Positions 1-6,647 of a DNA stretch of 19,094 nt are shown here, piece by piece. Numbering within the stretch: the stretch's first letter is position 1; each line of letters begins with the position of its first letter. A program made the translations under genes and the position numbers. Origin of the DNA: JAICLL01 sp035252155 (lineage in GTDB: Bacteria; Planctomycetota; Planctomycetia; Pirellulales; JAICIG01). The DNA lies in NCBI GenBank assembly GCA_035252155.1, contig DATFDL010000685.1, positions 1-19,094 of the forward strand. The letters are read 5' to 3'. The notes under the pieces are model-generated. The model did not search any database and was not told where the DNA came from. It saw only the letters and a program-made list of their open reading frames with translations.

Positions 1-56
1 AGCCGAGGGCGGCTGTGCCACATGCCCGATTTGAATTTCGCTGCGACGGTTGGCGA
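1..56 (-). other. Window edge downstream of mtdB, possible start of a next gene
   Basis: On the minus strand, past the mtdB stop, an ATG at 23-21 opens a frame that runs off the window after seven codons (reading MWHSRPR). No Shine-Dalgarno site precedes it and the stretch is too short to assign. It may be the next gene of a C1 operon or plain spacer. Confidence 0.15.
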
Positions 57-920
57 TTAGTTCAATCGACAGGCGATCTCGTACAACTCTTCCGCGTCGA
101 GCACCAGGTCGTTCGATTCGAACAATTGCTGGATGGCGGCCTTGTGTACTTTCATCTTCGCGCCGCCGACGCCGATCGCTCCGTAGCAAATGATGCCGTC
201 GCGGTCGACAGAGCGGTCGCCGGCTTCGATGCCCGACAAACCGACCGGGGGGACGGCGTTCAAGTCAATCGCCACGCGCAGGCCACCTGCCTGACGTAGT
301 GCCTCGCGAGACGCCAGTTGCACGCCCGCCGCACCGGCGGCAATCACGATGCTCGCTCCGTTCAGCGCCTCTGCGGTAGCTGCGGGCGACGCCGTGCCGC
401 AGGGCGTCAGCGGGGCTGCCGCAAACTTCTCTCGCACCGCGTCGCAGACGGCTTGGGCTTTTGGCAAGCTGCGCGAGGCGGCTCGCACTTCGGCCCCCGC
501 ACGGGCGAGCAGCCTCACCACCCGTTGCCCGACCGGTCCGGTGGCGGCCAGCACGACCGCCGTGGCCGATTCGAGCGGCACGTGCTGCCGGGCGGTCCAG
601 ACCGCCGCGGCCGCCGTTGTGTTCGCCCCCGAAGGATCGAGCATCACCGACACCCGCATCGGGCCGAAGAACGACCGGCGGACTTCGGCCAGCACCGCTT
701 CGGCCGCCGCCACGTCGGAGCCGCCGATAAAAATCGCCGTCGAACGCAGATCGGCCGGCCCGCGCGTGAAGATGGCGCCGTGCACCCGGTCGCGCACGTT
801 GGCCACCGTGATGCCGTGATGGCGCAGCAGATGATCGACGCCCGAGTCGATCGCCACCACGCTGTCGAACACGCTCGGCTGCTCGTCGGTGTCGAGCTGC
901 AGCAGGATTTTGGGTTTCAC
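57..920 (-). CDS. mtdB: Methylene-tetrahydromethanopterin dehydrogenase (MtdB type)
   Basis: This enzyme oxidises methylene-H4MPT to methenyl-H4MPT with NAD(P)+ in the cytoplasm, the step after Fae in H4MPT-linked formaldehyde oxidation. The protein has 287 residues, the usual size. Family features are visible: an N-terminal half with FTRGP (51-55) and IFIGG (63-67), the DPSGANTTAAA stretch (95-105), a Rossmann nucleotide loop ATGPVG (126-131), and the C-terminal AIGVGGAKMKVHKAAI block. I chose the GTG at 920, which gives VKPKILLQLD, the expected first strand. The open frame runs 35 codons further, to 1025, but those codons read through two copies of a palindromic repeat and overlap the end of fae, so they are probably not translated. 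No clear Shine-Dalgarno site is present. It lies 61 bp after fae on the same strand, so co-transcription is likely. Family assignment is firm; cofactor preference cannot be read. Confidence 0.9.
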   Translation of the reverse strand: MKPKILLQLDTDEQPSVFDSVVAIDSGVDHLLRHHGITVANVRDRVHGAIFTRGPADLRSTAIFIGGSDVAAAEAVLAEVRRSFFGPMRVSVMLDPSGANTTAAAAVWTARQHVPLESATAVVLAATGPVGQRVVRLLARAGAEVRAASRSLPKAQAVCDAVREKFAAAPLTPCGTASPAATAEALNGASIVIAAGAAGVQLASREALRQAGGLRVAIDLNAVPPVGLSGIEAGDRSVDRDGIICYGAIGVGGAKMKVHKAAIQQLFESNDLVLDAEELYEIACRLN

Positions 921-927
921 GCGAGGG

Positions 928-977
928 AAACGGAATGAATTCCGTTTTACAACAGGAAAGCGGAATGAATTCCGTTT
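928..977. repeat. Two tandem copies of the AACGGAAT/ATTCCGTT palindrome
   Basis: Copy 1 (928-947) is AAACGGAAT-GA-ATTCCGTTT, a perfect 9-bp inverted repeat. Copy 2 (958-977) is AAGCGGAAT-GA-ATTCCGTTT, with one G:T wobble. They sit 30 bp apart in the fae-mtdB gap and share flanks (ggaaa before, tac after). Copy 1 ends 7 nt upstream of the mtdB start, so a transcript could carry two hairpins just before the start codon. Confidence 0.85.
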
Positions 978-981
978 TACG

Positions 982-1479
982 CTAAAAGCCGCGGAAAGGA
1001 TGCTTGGCCTTGTCCTTGCCGGCAATCATCTCGTCGGCCGAGGGCTTGCCCTTCATGGCACTGGCGATGGCCAGCTTGGTGGCTTCGTAGTTGTACTGGT
1101 AAATCTTCTTGTCGTCCTGGGCCTCCCAGTGAATGAACACGCCGCAGACGATTACCAGGTCTTCGGCCTGCTTCTTGTCGATCACGCCCGCTGCCACGGA
1201 GTCGGCCACCCCCTTGGCCACTCCCGATTGCGCCGGGCCGAACATCTGCACCGCTTGCTTCGCGCCTTTGATCGTGACCTTGGTGATGAGCACCGTCGCC
1301 GGCTTGACGGCCAGGTTGGGTTCCAACACCGCCAACAGATTTGAATGGCCTTCGCTCTGCCGAGCAAGGGCGTTGGCAAAGGCATGCCCCACTGGGCCGT
1401 CTTTGCTGCCGATCAGCAGGTCGATATGGGCCACTTCGTTGCCTTCGCCGACAAGTGCTTCACCAATAAACATGGACAT
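982..1479 (-). CDS. fae: Formaldehyde-activating enzyme (Fae)
   Basis: Fae condenses formaldehyde with tetrahydromethanopterin to methylene-H4MPT in the cytoplasm, feeding MtdB. The 165-residue length fits the family. Diagnostic features are the N-terminal GEALVGEGNEVAHIDLLIG block, holding the expected catalytic His (H18; His17 in Methylorubrum numbering without the initiator Met), the KPATVLITKVTIK strand, FGPAQSGVAKGVADSV, and the C-terminal tail ending KAKHPFRGF. The ATG at 1479 has a good Shine-Dalgarno site, AGGAG, 9 nt upstream, stronger than that of most genes here and consistent with high expression. A second in-frame ATG lies two codons in. The gene is probably first in a leftward fae-mtdB operon. 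This is the stand-alone form, not the archaeal Fae-Hps fusion. Confidence 0.95.
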   Translation of the reverse strand: MSMFIGEALVGEGNEVAHIDLLIGSKDGPVGHAFANALARQSEGHSNLLAVLEPNLAVKPATVLITKVTIKGAKQAVQMFGPAQSGVAKGVADSVAAGVIDKKQAEDLVIVCGVFIHWEAQDDKKIYQYNYEATKLAIASAMKGKPSADEMIAGKDKAKHPFRGF

Positions 1480-1530
1480 CTGTCGTTACTCCTGACTCAT
1501 GGTTGCTAGCGGGTTGGGGGGAGAACGGAA

Positions 1531-1558
1531 ACCATATCACACACCCGGCGAAATGCAA
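1531..1558 (-). promoter_or_regulatory. Candidate sigma70-type promoter of fae
   Basis: On the minus strand, TTGCAT (1558-1553) and TATGGT (1536-1531) are separated by 16 bp, which would start transcription near 1524 and leave a leader of about 45 nt before the fae ATG. Each box has mismatches to consensus, so this is a candidate only. The palindrome at 1572-1591 lies just upstream of the -35 box. Confidence 0.3.
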
Positions 1559-1571
1559 TCGGCCCCTCGTG

Positions 1572-1591
1572 GAACGGAATTTATTCCGTTC
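1572..1591. repeat. AACGGAAT/ATTCCGTT palindrome, third copy
   Basis: GAACGGAAT-TT-ATTCCGTTC is a perfect 9-bp inverted repeat with a TT spacer, differing from the GA spacer of copies 1, 2 and 4. It is centred about 57 bp upstream of the inferred fae transcription start. Confidence 0.85.
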
Positions 1592-1646
1592 TTCCCTCTT
1601 TGGTCGACCGCGCCCGCGCGTGTCGCCGGCCAAGTTTTTAGCAAAT

Positions 1647-1703
1647 CGTAGGGTGGGCACTGCCCACCGCTAGTTCAATGGTGGGCGGTGCCCACCACCC
1701 TAC
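1647..1703. repeat. GTAGGGTGGGCA palindromic doublet (REP-like)
   Basis: Two hairpin-forming units sit back to back: GGTGGGCA-c-TGCCCACC (1652-1668) and GGTGGGC-ggt-GCCCACC (1680-1696). The outer ends also pair (GTAGGGTGGGCA at 1648 with TGCCCACCACCCTAC ending at 1703), so the whole can form one long hairpin or two small ones. This matches the organisation of REP/BIME elements. Similar GTAGGGTGGGCA repeats are, from memory, common in planctomycete genomes. Confidence 0.8.
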
Positions 1704-1767
1704 TGCCGCCCCGGTTGCCGTCTCGTTTTTGTGCATGACGGCCCAGGAAGGCCATCCTCCGGGCAAA

Positions 1768-1785
1768 AACGGAATGAATTCCGTT
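1768..1785. repeat. AACGGAAT/ATTCCGTT palindrome, fourth copy
   Basis: AACGGAAT-GA-ATTCCGTT is a perfect 8-bp inverted repeat with the same GA spacer as the two copies before mtdB. It lies 205 bp upstream of the CAP-domain gene start. Confidence 0.85.
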
Positions 1786-1990
1786 CTACGGGGGCCTTGA
1801 AACTCAGCAGACGCTAGCTATGCTGGCACGTTCGCTGGAAAAGTCTACGCAGATTATCCAGTTTCATGCCAAGGTCGGTGCCCGGTCGGGGTTTTTGAAG
1901 GGACGTCCTTCAAGCCAGCCCACCAAGTCCTCTCCGCACGGGGGAGGCAGTCGGGACGACGAACACGTTCCCCCTATTGAAGGAGCAACC

Positions 1991-2407
1991 ATGATCGAGT
2001 CGCTCGTAGCCGTTGTCGCGCTGATGTTTCCCGTTGAGACGATGGAAAAAACGCCTGCCAAGCCGGCGGCATTCGAACTTTTCGCGGTCGAACGCGATAT
2101 TATCCGGTACACGAACCACGAGCGGGCCCGCCGCGGGCTGCCACCATTGGCGGCCGATGAATCGCTGGTCCGCTCGGCCCGCAAGCACACCATTTGGATG
2201 ACCTCGCGGCGGCGGCTGCAGCACGCCTCGACCGCCAGCGCCGAGAACATCGCGCAGGGCCAGTCGTCGGCCCGAGAGGCGGTCTCTTCGTGGATGCACT
2301 CGGCCGGCCACCGGGCCAATATACTCAGCTACCGCTGGAGCCGGATCGGCGTGGCCGCCTACGTGGCCTCCAACGGGCAGATCTATTGGTGCCAGCAATT
2401 CGAATAA
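1991..2407 (+). CDS. Small CAP (SCP/PR-1-like) domain protein
   Basis: The 138-residue product is almost entirely one CAP domain. Residues 34-138 show the family pattern: a helix with TNHERARRGLPPL (41-53), the first motif His region ending LQHAS (76-80), AENIAQG (84-90), and the signature SAGHRANILSYRWSRIGVA (104-122), then a last strand ending IYWCQQFE. Bacterial CAP proteins are usually exported; their biochemical role is mostly unknown. The N-terminus (residues 4-15, SLVAVVALMFPV) is hydrophobic but lacks basic residues before it, so it is only a poor signal-peptide candidate. The ATG at 1991 follows AAGGAG at 1980-1985 with 5 nt spacing; an in-frame ATG at 1820 would add 57 low-complexity residues and is rejected. 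It lies between C1 genes, but no functional link to them is evident. Confidence 0.8.
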   Translation: MIESLVAVVALMFPVETMEKTPAKPAAFELFAVERDIIRYTNHERARRGLPPLAADESLVRSARKHTIWMTSRRRLQHASTASAENIAQGQSSAREAVSSWMHSAGHRANILSYRWSRIGVAAYVASNGQIYWCQQFE

Positions 2408-2423
2408 GCCGCTCGCACAGATC

Positions 2424-2444
2424 AACTGTGTACCGTACACAGTT
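2424..2444. promoter_or_regulatory. Perfect 10-bp palindrome, operator-like
   Basis: AACTGTGTAC-c-GTACACAGTT is a perfect 10+1+10 inverted repeat, 17 bp after the CAP stop. It is not followed by a T-run, so it is a poor intrinsic terminator. It ends 2 bp before a TACAAT box, the place where a repressor would block promoter binding. An alternative pairing, TGTACC (2429-2434) with GGTACA (2445-2450), also exists. The regulatory role is inference. Confidence 0.45.
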
Positions 2445-2446
2445 GG

Positions 2447-2452
2447 TACAAT
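2447..2452 (+). promoter_or_regulatory. Candidate -10 box of the ATP-grasp gene
   Basis: TACAAT matches the -10 consensus at 5 of 6 positions. No good -35 is found 16-18 bp upstream, where the palindrome 2424-2444 lies. A transcript from here would start near 2459, exactly at the hairpin 2460-2489, and reach the start codon after about 43 nt. Confidence 0.3.
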
Positions 2453-2459
2453 AGGTAAT

Positions 2460-2489
2460 CTGCAGAACGGAATTATTCCGTTTCTGCAG
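2460..2489. repeat. AACGGAAT/ATTCCGTT palindrome, fifth copy, with extended stem
   Basis: The core AACGGAAT-t-ATTCCGTT is extended by CTGCAG on both sides (left arm CTGCAGAACGGAAT, right arm ATTCCGTTTCTGCAG), pairing over 14 bp with one bulged base. It ends 12 nt before the ATP-grasp start codon and would form a strong hairpin in the leader. Confidence 0.85.
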
Positions 2490-2501
2490 CAGCGACGCCT
2501 T

Positions 2502-3647
2502 ATGGCATCTTTGCTCATTCTTGGCGCCAGTGTCCGGGCGGCCGCGCAATCGGCCGCCCGGGCCGGCTTCACGCCGATCTGCGGCGATTTGTTTGGTGAT
2601 GCGGACTTGCGCAGCCAGCATCACTGCAATGTCGTTCGGCGTTACCCGTACGACCTAGAGCGAATCGCCCAAGGATGTCCCGCTGGGCCATGGCTGTTCA
2701 CGGGCGGCCTGGAAAACCAGCCGGCGCTGGTCGGGCGCATCTCGGCTGGGCGTACGCTCTACGGCAATCCGCCCGAAGTGTTGCGATGCGTGCGAGATCC
2801 GTTCGTACTGGGCCGATCGTTCTCGAAGTGGGGCATTGCGTATCCCGAATGCCGGTCGCCGACCGACCCGCCGCCGCGCGACGGTGGCTGGCTGCTCAAG
2901 CATCGCGGTTCCAGCGGCGGGCAATTAGTGCGCGTGTGGGACGCTGGATCGTCGTTCCCGCCTTGTGGTCGGAGATCGGGGTGGTTTTTCCAGCGGCGCG
3001 TGACTGGAGTATCGTGTGGCGCCGTCTATGTGGTGGCGGGCGGAAATGCGGAGTTCATCGGCATCACCGAGCAGTTGTTGATTGCGGACGAACCCGCTCA
3101 TCCATTCCGTTATGCTGGCTCGCTCGGCCCATTACCCGTCTCCGCCGAACAAGACAAACGATTGAAACGATTGGGGCGGGCACTCGCCGCCGAATTTGGG
3201 TTGCGCGGGCTGTTTGGCGTCGATCTTGTCATCAATGGCGACGCGATATGGCCCGTCGAGATCAATCCGCGTTATACGGCGTCGATCGAAGTGTTGGAAC
3301 GTGCGACGGGCGCGCATACCATCGCGCTGCACGTGGCCGCATGTGAGCACGGCGTGCTCTCTGGTTTTTCGCCGCCGTCCGCGGCAGCCTGGTGCGGCAA
3401 ACTCGTGGTCTACGCGTCGTGCGAGCTTTGCGTATCGGCTGAGAAGTCCGCCGAATTGCTGCGAGAGAATCAGGGGCTCGTTTGGCCAACGATTGCCGAT
3501 ATCCCCGTTGCCGGAACGAAGCTTCGGGCAGGCCAACCAGTGGTCACCGTAATGGCCGAAGCCGAGAGTCGCGATGCTCTGTTGGCATTGCTGATTGAGC
3601 GCCGCCGCCACATCGAACAGCGGTTATTCGGTTCCGATTGCGAATAG
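2502..3647 (+). CDS. ATP-grasp domain protein linked to H4MPT-type C1 genes
   Basis: A 381-residue cytoplasmic protein of the ATP-grasp superfamily, which forms carbon-nitrogen or similar bonds through acyl-phosphate intermediates. It begins with a Rossmann-like strand (LLILGASVRAAAQSA, 4-18). The ATP-grasp fold follows, with lysine K133 (WLLKHRG) and a small loop GSSGG (136-140), and the metal/ATP site LFGVDLVINGDAIWPVEINPRYT (237-259), where E253, N255 and R257 are the expected ligands. Proteins of this type lie in H4MPT gene clusters of methylotrophs and planctomycetes, so a role in cofactor synthesis or modification is plausible, but the substrate cannot be read. Start is ATG at 2502; no Shine-Dalgarno site is visible. 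It is separated from fae/mtdB by the CAP gene and is on the opposite strand. Confidence 0.75.
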   Translation: MASLLILGASVRAAAQSAARAGFTPICGDLFGDADLRSQHHCNVVRRYPYDLERIAQGCPAGPWLFTGGLENQPALVGRISAGRTLYGNPPEVLRCVRDPFVLGRSFSKWGIAYPECRSPTDPPPRDGGWLLKHRGSSGGQLVRVWDAGSSFPPCGRRSGWFFQRRVTGVSCGAVYVVAGGNAEFIGITEQLLIADEPAHPFRYAGSLGPLPVSAEQDKRLKRLGRALAAEFGLRGLFGVDLVINGDAIWPVEINPRYTASIEVLERATGAHTIALHVAACEHGVLSGFSPPSAAAWCGKLVVYASCELCVSAEKSAELLRENQGLVWPTIADIPVAGTKLRAGQPVVTVMAEAESRDALLALLIERRRHIEQRLFGSDCE

Positions 3648-3683
3648 TGCTCAGTCACGCATTGCAGGGGAAGGGTGCGCCGG

Positions 3684-3871
3684 GGGTGCCACGGCATCCG
3701 TCGCAGCGCGAGCTGCGTCGTGATTTGAGAAGCGTGGCCGCTGCGACGGACGCCGTGCGGATCTGCTCTTCGGCCCGACTTTAGAGCCAACTCCACACGG
3801 CGTCCACCGCGGCGATTTGCGTCGCGCACCGGGCCGGTGCCGAATGCGCCGCGGTGGATGCCGTGGCACCC
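3684..3871. repeat. 188-bp inverted-repeat element with three internal hairpins
   Basis: The ends form a perfect 16-bp inverted repeat (GGGTGCCACGGCATCC at 3684-3699, GGATGCCGTGGCACCC at 3856-3871). Inside are three further perfect pairs in order: CCGTCGCAGC 3698-3707 with 3740-3749; GGACGCCGTG 3748-3757 with 3796-3805; CCACCGCGGCG 3804-3814 with 3847-3857. The third encloses a smaller hairpin, GCACCGG-g-CCGGTGC (3826-3840). Adjacent stems overlap by 2 bp. The layout is that of a closing stem with three arms. No ORF inside is credible. It may be a non-autonomous mobile element of the REP/MITE kind or the template of a structured RNA; the sequence alone does not decide. Confidence 0.75.
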
Positions 3872-3918
3872 TGCGCTGATAGGCTGGTCACCCCGTCTCC
3901 AACGCTCGCCGCTTGCAG

Positions 3919-3924
3919 TATAAT
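3919..3924 (+). promoter_or_regulatory. Candidate -10 box of recQ
   Basis: A perfect TATAAT lies 50 bp before the recQ GTG and would give a leader of about 45 nt. The -35 region has no good match to TTGACA, so the assignment is tentative. Confidence 0.3.
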
Positions 3925-3974
3925 CGGAAGCTTTACCAGTCAGCCTGAGGCTCAACTTTTCGCTCTGCTCGCTC

Positions 3975-6578
3975 GTGACGGAATACTTGGAAACTCGAAC
4001 TTCGCCCGACGCCGGCGCGGCCGATCCCGCCGCGGTGTTGCCGCGGTTCGGACTGAGCAGCTTTCGGCCGGGACAGCGCGAAGTGATCGAAACGGTGCTG
4101 GCCGGGCAAGATTGCTTGTGCGTCATGCCCACCGGCGGCGGCAAGAGCCTATGTTATCAACTGCCGGCCGTGGCCGACGACGGTTTGACGCTGGTGGTCT
4201 CGCCGCTGATCGCCTTGATGAAAGACCAGGTCGATCAACTGCAAGCCCGCGGCCTGAAAGCGACCTTCGTCAACAGTTCGCTGACGACCGACGAGCAATA
4301 CGCCCGGCTCGCGGCCATGGCCCGCGGCGAATATCACCTGGTTTATGTGGTGCCCGAGAGATTCCGCAGCCCGCGGTTTCTCGAAGCGGTGCGGGCTCGC
4401 GGGCTACGGCGATTGGCCATCGACGAGGCACACTGCATCAGCCAATGGGGGCACGACTTTCGGCCCGATTACGCGCGGCTGGGTCGATTCCGGGCGATGC
4501 TGGGCATGCCACCGACGATCGCCCTGACCGCCACCGCCACCGACCGAGTGCGGCGCGACATCATCGAGCAACTTGCCCTGCGAGCGCCGCGGATTTTCAT
4601 CACGGGCTTCGTGCGGCCCAACTTGCGGTACGAAGTGCAATTGCCCTACGGCAAGGGACTGAAAGACCGTTACCTGGAAGGCTTTCTGCGCGAGAACTCA
4701 GGCAGCGGGATCGTCTACGCGTCGTCGCGCAAGCGATGCGAAGAAGTGGCGGCGCGCATCCAGCAGGCCACGGGCCGCTCGACCGAGGTCTACCACGCCG
4801 GCATGCAAAACGACGAGCGGCGCCTGGCCCAAGACCGCTTCATGCAAGGCAAGTGCGAGATTGTGGTGGCCACCACCGCGTTCGGCATGGGCATCGATAA
4901 GCGCGATGTGCGGTTCGTGATCCACTACAATCTGCCGGGCACGATCGAGGGTTACTACCAGGAGGCAGGCCGCGCCGGCCGCGATGGGCTGCCCTCGCGG
5001 TGTTTGCTGCTCTACAGCTACAGCGACCGCAAGATCCAAGAGTTTTTCATTGAGAGCCGCTACCCGGCCCGCGACGTTGTGGAATCGGTGTACAACTATC
5101 TGCGTCGCATCACGAGCGAGGTGATCGAGCTGACGCAGCAGGAAATCAAAGAGGCGCTCTCGCTGGAAATCAGCGCCGACGGCGTGGGCGCCTGCGAGCA
5201 ACTGTTGGAGCGGGCTGGCGTGCTCGAACGGCTTGAAAGCCGCGAGAACATGGCCCGCGTGAAGCTCGACAGCAACCTGCCGACGCTGGTCGACCTCTTG
5301 CCCCGTCAGGCCAAGACACAGCGGCGGGTGTTGCAGGCCATTGAGCGGTTCGTGGGCGCCGTCCGCGGCGAGTGGGTCGATCTGCCGCCGCGCGAGCTGC
5401 TGGCCGAGGTCGAAATGGATCAGCCGGCCCTGGCCCGCGCCCTGCGCGAACTGCGCGAGCTGAAAGCCTTCGACTACATTCCGCCGTTTCGCGGGCGGGC
5501 CATCCGCATGCTGGTGCGCGACACGCCGTTCGCGAAGCTCGACCTCGACTTCAAAACGCTCGAAGAGCGCAAGGCGGCCGAGTATGACAAGTTGAACCAG
5601 ATGATCGCCTTCGCCGAAACTTCGCATTGCCGCGAGCGCGAGATTCTGGCTTATTTCGGGCAAAAAGACGCCGAACCCTGCGGCCGCTGCGACAACTGCC
5701 AGCGCCGTGGTCTGCGCCCCGGAGCCGCCGCGGCAGCGTCGGGCGAGTTGCCCACTCGCGCGGACGCGCCGCCGCAGCCGATCGAGAGCGACGAGCTGGT
5801 ATTGGTGGTGCGCAAAATTCTCAGCGGTGTGGCCCGCACGCGCGGCCGCTTCGGCAAGCACCTGATCGCGCAGATGCTGTGCGGCTCGACGAACGCGAAA
5901 ATCAAAAAATTCGGCCTCGAACGATTGAGCACGCACGGGCTGTTGCGCGACTTCAAGCAAGACCAGGTGGTCGAGCTGCTCGACGTCCTGTTGTTGGTCG
6001 GCCACCTGTCGCAGGGCGGATCCGATCACCTACGTCCAACCGTGCAATTGACTGACCGGGGCACGAGCGTGATGACCGGCGCCGCGCCACCTGGTTTGTT
6101 GCCGCTTAGTCCCGACCTGGAGCGGCGGTTTCAGGTACGCGCGCCGCGAGCCGATGCGCGGCCGCGCGTCGACGCACAGACTACTTCTACTCCGACGAAT
6201 TTCGAGCCGCAGTTGCCGGCGGCGGCGATCAATCACCGGCCGCCAGCTTCGCCGGCGGAATTGGCCGGCCGCCCGACGGGCGAACTGCCCGGCCACTATT
6301 GGACGTGGCGGCTCTTGGCGGCGGGCTTTACGGTGGACGAGTGCATGTGCATCCGCGGCTGCGAACGCGACGTGGTGCTCGACCACGTCCTACGGGCCGC
6401 CGACAGTGGCTGGGCGGTCGAGGCGGGCTGGCTGCTGCCGGGCGAAGTGCTGGCGCGGTTGGCCGAAGTCATCGGCCCGGAAGAGCCCGAAAGCATTCGC
6501 CGCTTGCTCGCCCGCCTGCCCGGCGTGCGGTATGAAGAGGTGCAGCTTTTCCTCAAGTGCCGCCGGACGGCAAAGTAG
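3975..6578 (+). CDS. recQ: ATP-dependent DNA helicase RecQ with C-terminal HTH extension
   Basis: A 3'-5' superfamily 2 helicase acting in recombination and replication repair. The helicase core is complete: RecQ motif 0 FGLSSFRPGQREVI (25-38), Walker A TGGGKS (53-58), DEAH (150-153) followed by CISQWGHDFRPDY, TATAT (185-189) in motif III, and motif VI QEAGRAGRDG (329-338). The RecQ zinc site is visible as C552, C569, C572 and C575. An RQC winged-helix region follows (about 613-690, with RGRFGKHLIAQMLCGS). I see no HRDC domain; instead, after a Pro/Ala-rich linker, residues about 770-820 (HYWTWRLLAAGFTVDECMCIRGCER) resemble the RQC-associated helix-turn-helix. At 867 residues it is longer than E. 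coli RecQ (about 610). The start is GTG at 3975, the only candidate before motif 0. Monocistronic by appearance. Confidence 0.95.
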   Translation: MTEYLETRTSPDAGAADPAAVLPRFGLSSFRPGQREVIETVLAGQDCLCVMPTGGGKSLCYQLPAVADDGLTLVVSPLIALMKDQVDQLQARGLKATFVNSSLTTDEQYARLAAMARGEYHLVYVVPERFRSPRFLEAVRARGLRRLAIDEAHCISQWGHDFRPDYARLGRFRAMLGMPPTIALTATATDRVRRDIIEQLALRAPRIFITGFVRPNLRYEVQLPYGKGLKDRYLEGFLRENSGSGIVYASSRKRCEEVAARIQQATGRSTEVYHAGMQNDERRLAQDRFMQGKCEIVVATTAFGMGIDKRDVRFVIHYNLPGTIEGYYQEAGRAGRDGLPSRCLLLYSYSDRKIQEFFIESRYPARDVVESVYNYLRRITSEVIELTQQEIKEALSLEISADGVGACEQLLERAGVLERLESRENMARVKLDSNLPTLVDLLPRQAKTQRRVLQAIERFVGAVRGEWVDLPPRELLAEVEMDQPALARALRELRELKAFDYIPPFRGRAIRMLVRDTPFAKLDLDFKTLEERKAAEYDKLNQMIAFAETSHCREREILAYFGQKDAEPCGRCDNCQRRGLRPGAAAAASGELPTRADAPPQPIESDELVLVVRKILSGVARTRGRFGKHLIAQMLCGSTNAKIKKFGLERLSTHGLLRDFKQDQVVELLDVLLLVGHLSQGGSDHLRPTVQLTDRGTSVMTGAAPPGLLPLSPDLERRFQVRAPRADARPRVDAQTTSTPTNFEPQLPAAAINHRPPASPAELAGRPTGELPGHYWTWRLLAAGFTVDECMCIRGCERDVVLDHVLRAADSGWAVEAGWLLPGEVLARLAEVIGPEEPESIRRLLARLPGVRYEEVQLFLKCRRTAK

Positions 6579-6580
6579 CC

Positions 6581-6647
6581 CCGGCACTCCGTGACGGGAA
6601 GAGACGGTCGCGCAAGGCGACCGCCAGTCTCCGCCACGGAGTGTCGG
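6581..6647. repeat. Long REP-like hairpin after recQ
   Basis: CCGGCACTCCGTG (6581-6593) pairs with CACGGAGTGTCGG (6635-6647) with one G:T. Inside is GGTCGC-gcaag-GCGACC (6606-6622). It begins 2 nt after the recQ stop and has no T-run, so it could act as a transcript-end hairpin without being a standard terminator. The sequence looks like one of the dispersed planctomycete repeat families. Confidence 0.65.

Larger units (their letters stand above)
1480..1990. other. Divergent intergenic region between fae and the CAP-domain gene
   Basis: About 510 bp without a convincing gene. It holds a candidate fae promoter, two single copies of the AACGGAAT palindrome (1572-1591 and 1768-1785), and a GGTGGGCA-type palindromic doublet (1647-1703). 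Open frames that cross it run through these repeats and resemble nothing. The 1820-1990 part could extend the CAP protein N-terminally from the ATG at 1820, but the Shine-Dalgarno site at 1980-1985 argues for the start at 1991. Confidence 0.6.
3648..3974. other. Intergenic region between the ATP-grasp gene and recQ
   Basis: 327 bp without a gene. Most of it is the multi-hairpin element 3684-3871. The rest holds a TATAAT box at 3919-3924 and a short leader to recQ. No Shine-Dalgarno site is seen before the recQ start. Confidence 0.6.

Noticed and set aside
921..1025. 35-codon N-terminal extension of mtdB
   Set aside because: It reads through two palindromic repeat copies (giving a repeated KRNSFRFP) and overlaps fae; the conserved protein starts at the GTG at 920.
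1460..1660. 66-codon minus-strand frame upstream of fae
   Set aside because: It consists of repeat and promoter sequence and overlaps the fae start.
1820..1990. 57-codon N-terminal extension of the CAP protein
   Set aside because: No signal peptide or conserved feature, while the ATG at 1991 has a good Shine-Dalgarno site.
4698..6029. 443-codon minus-strand open frame opposite recQ
   Set aside because: It lies wholly inside the well-supported recQ gene, has low-complexity His/Arg/Gln-rich composition and no family motif; a GC-rich shadow frame.
6581..6647. Intrinsic terminator after recQ
   Set aside because: The hairpin is long, but no U-run follows and the sequence looks like a dispersed repeat, so it is listed as a repeat.
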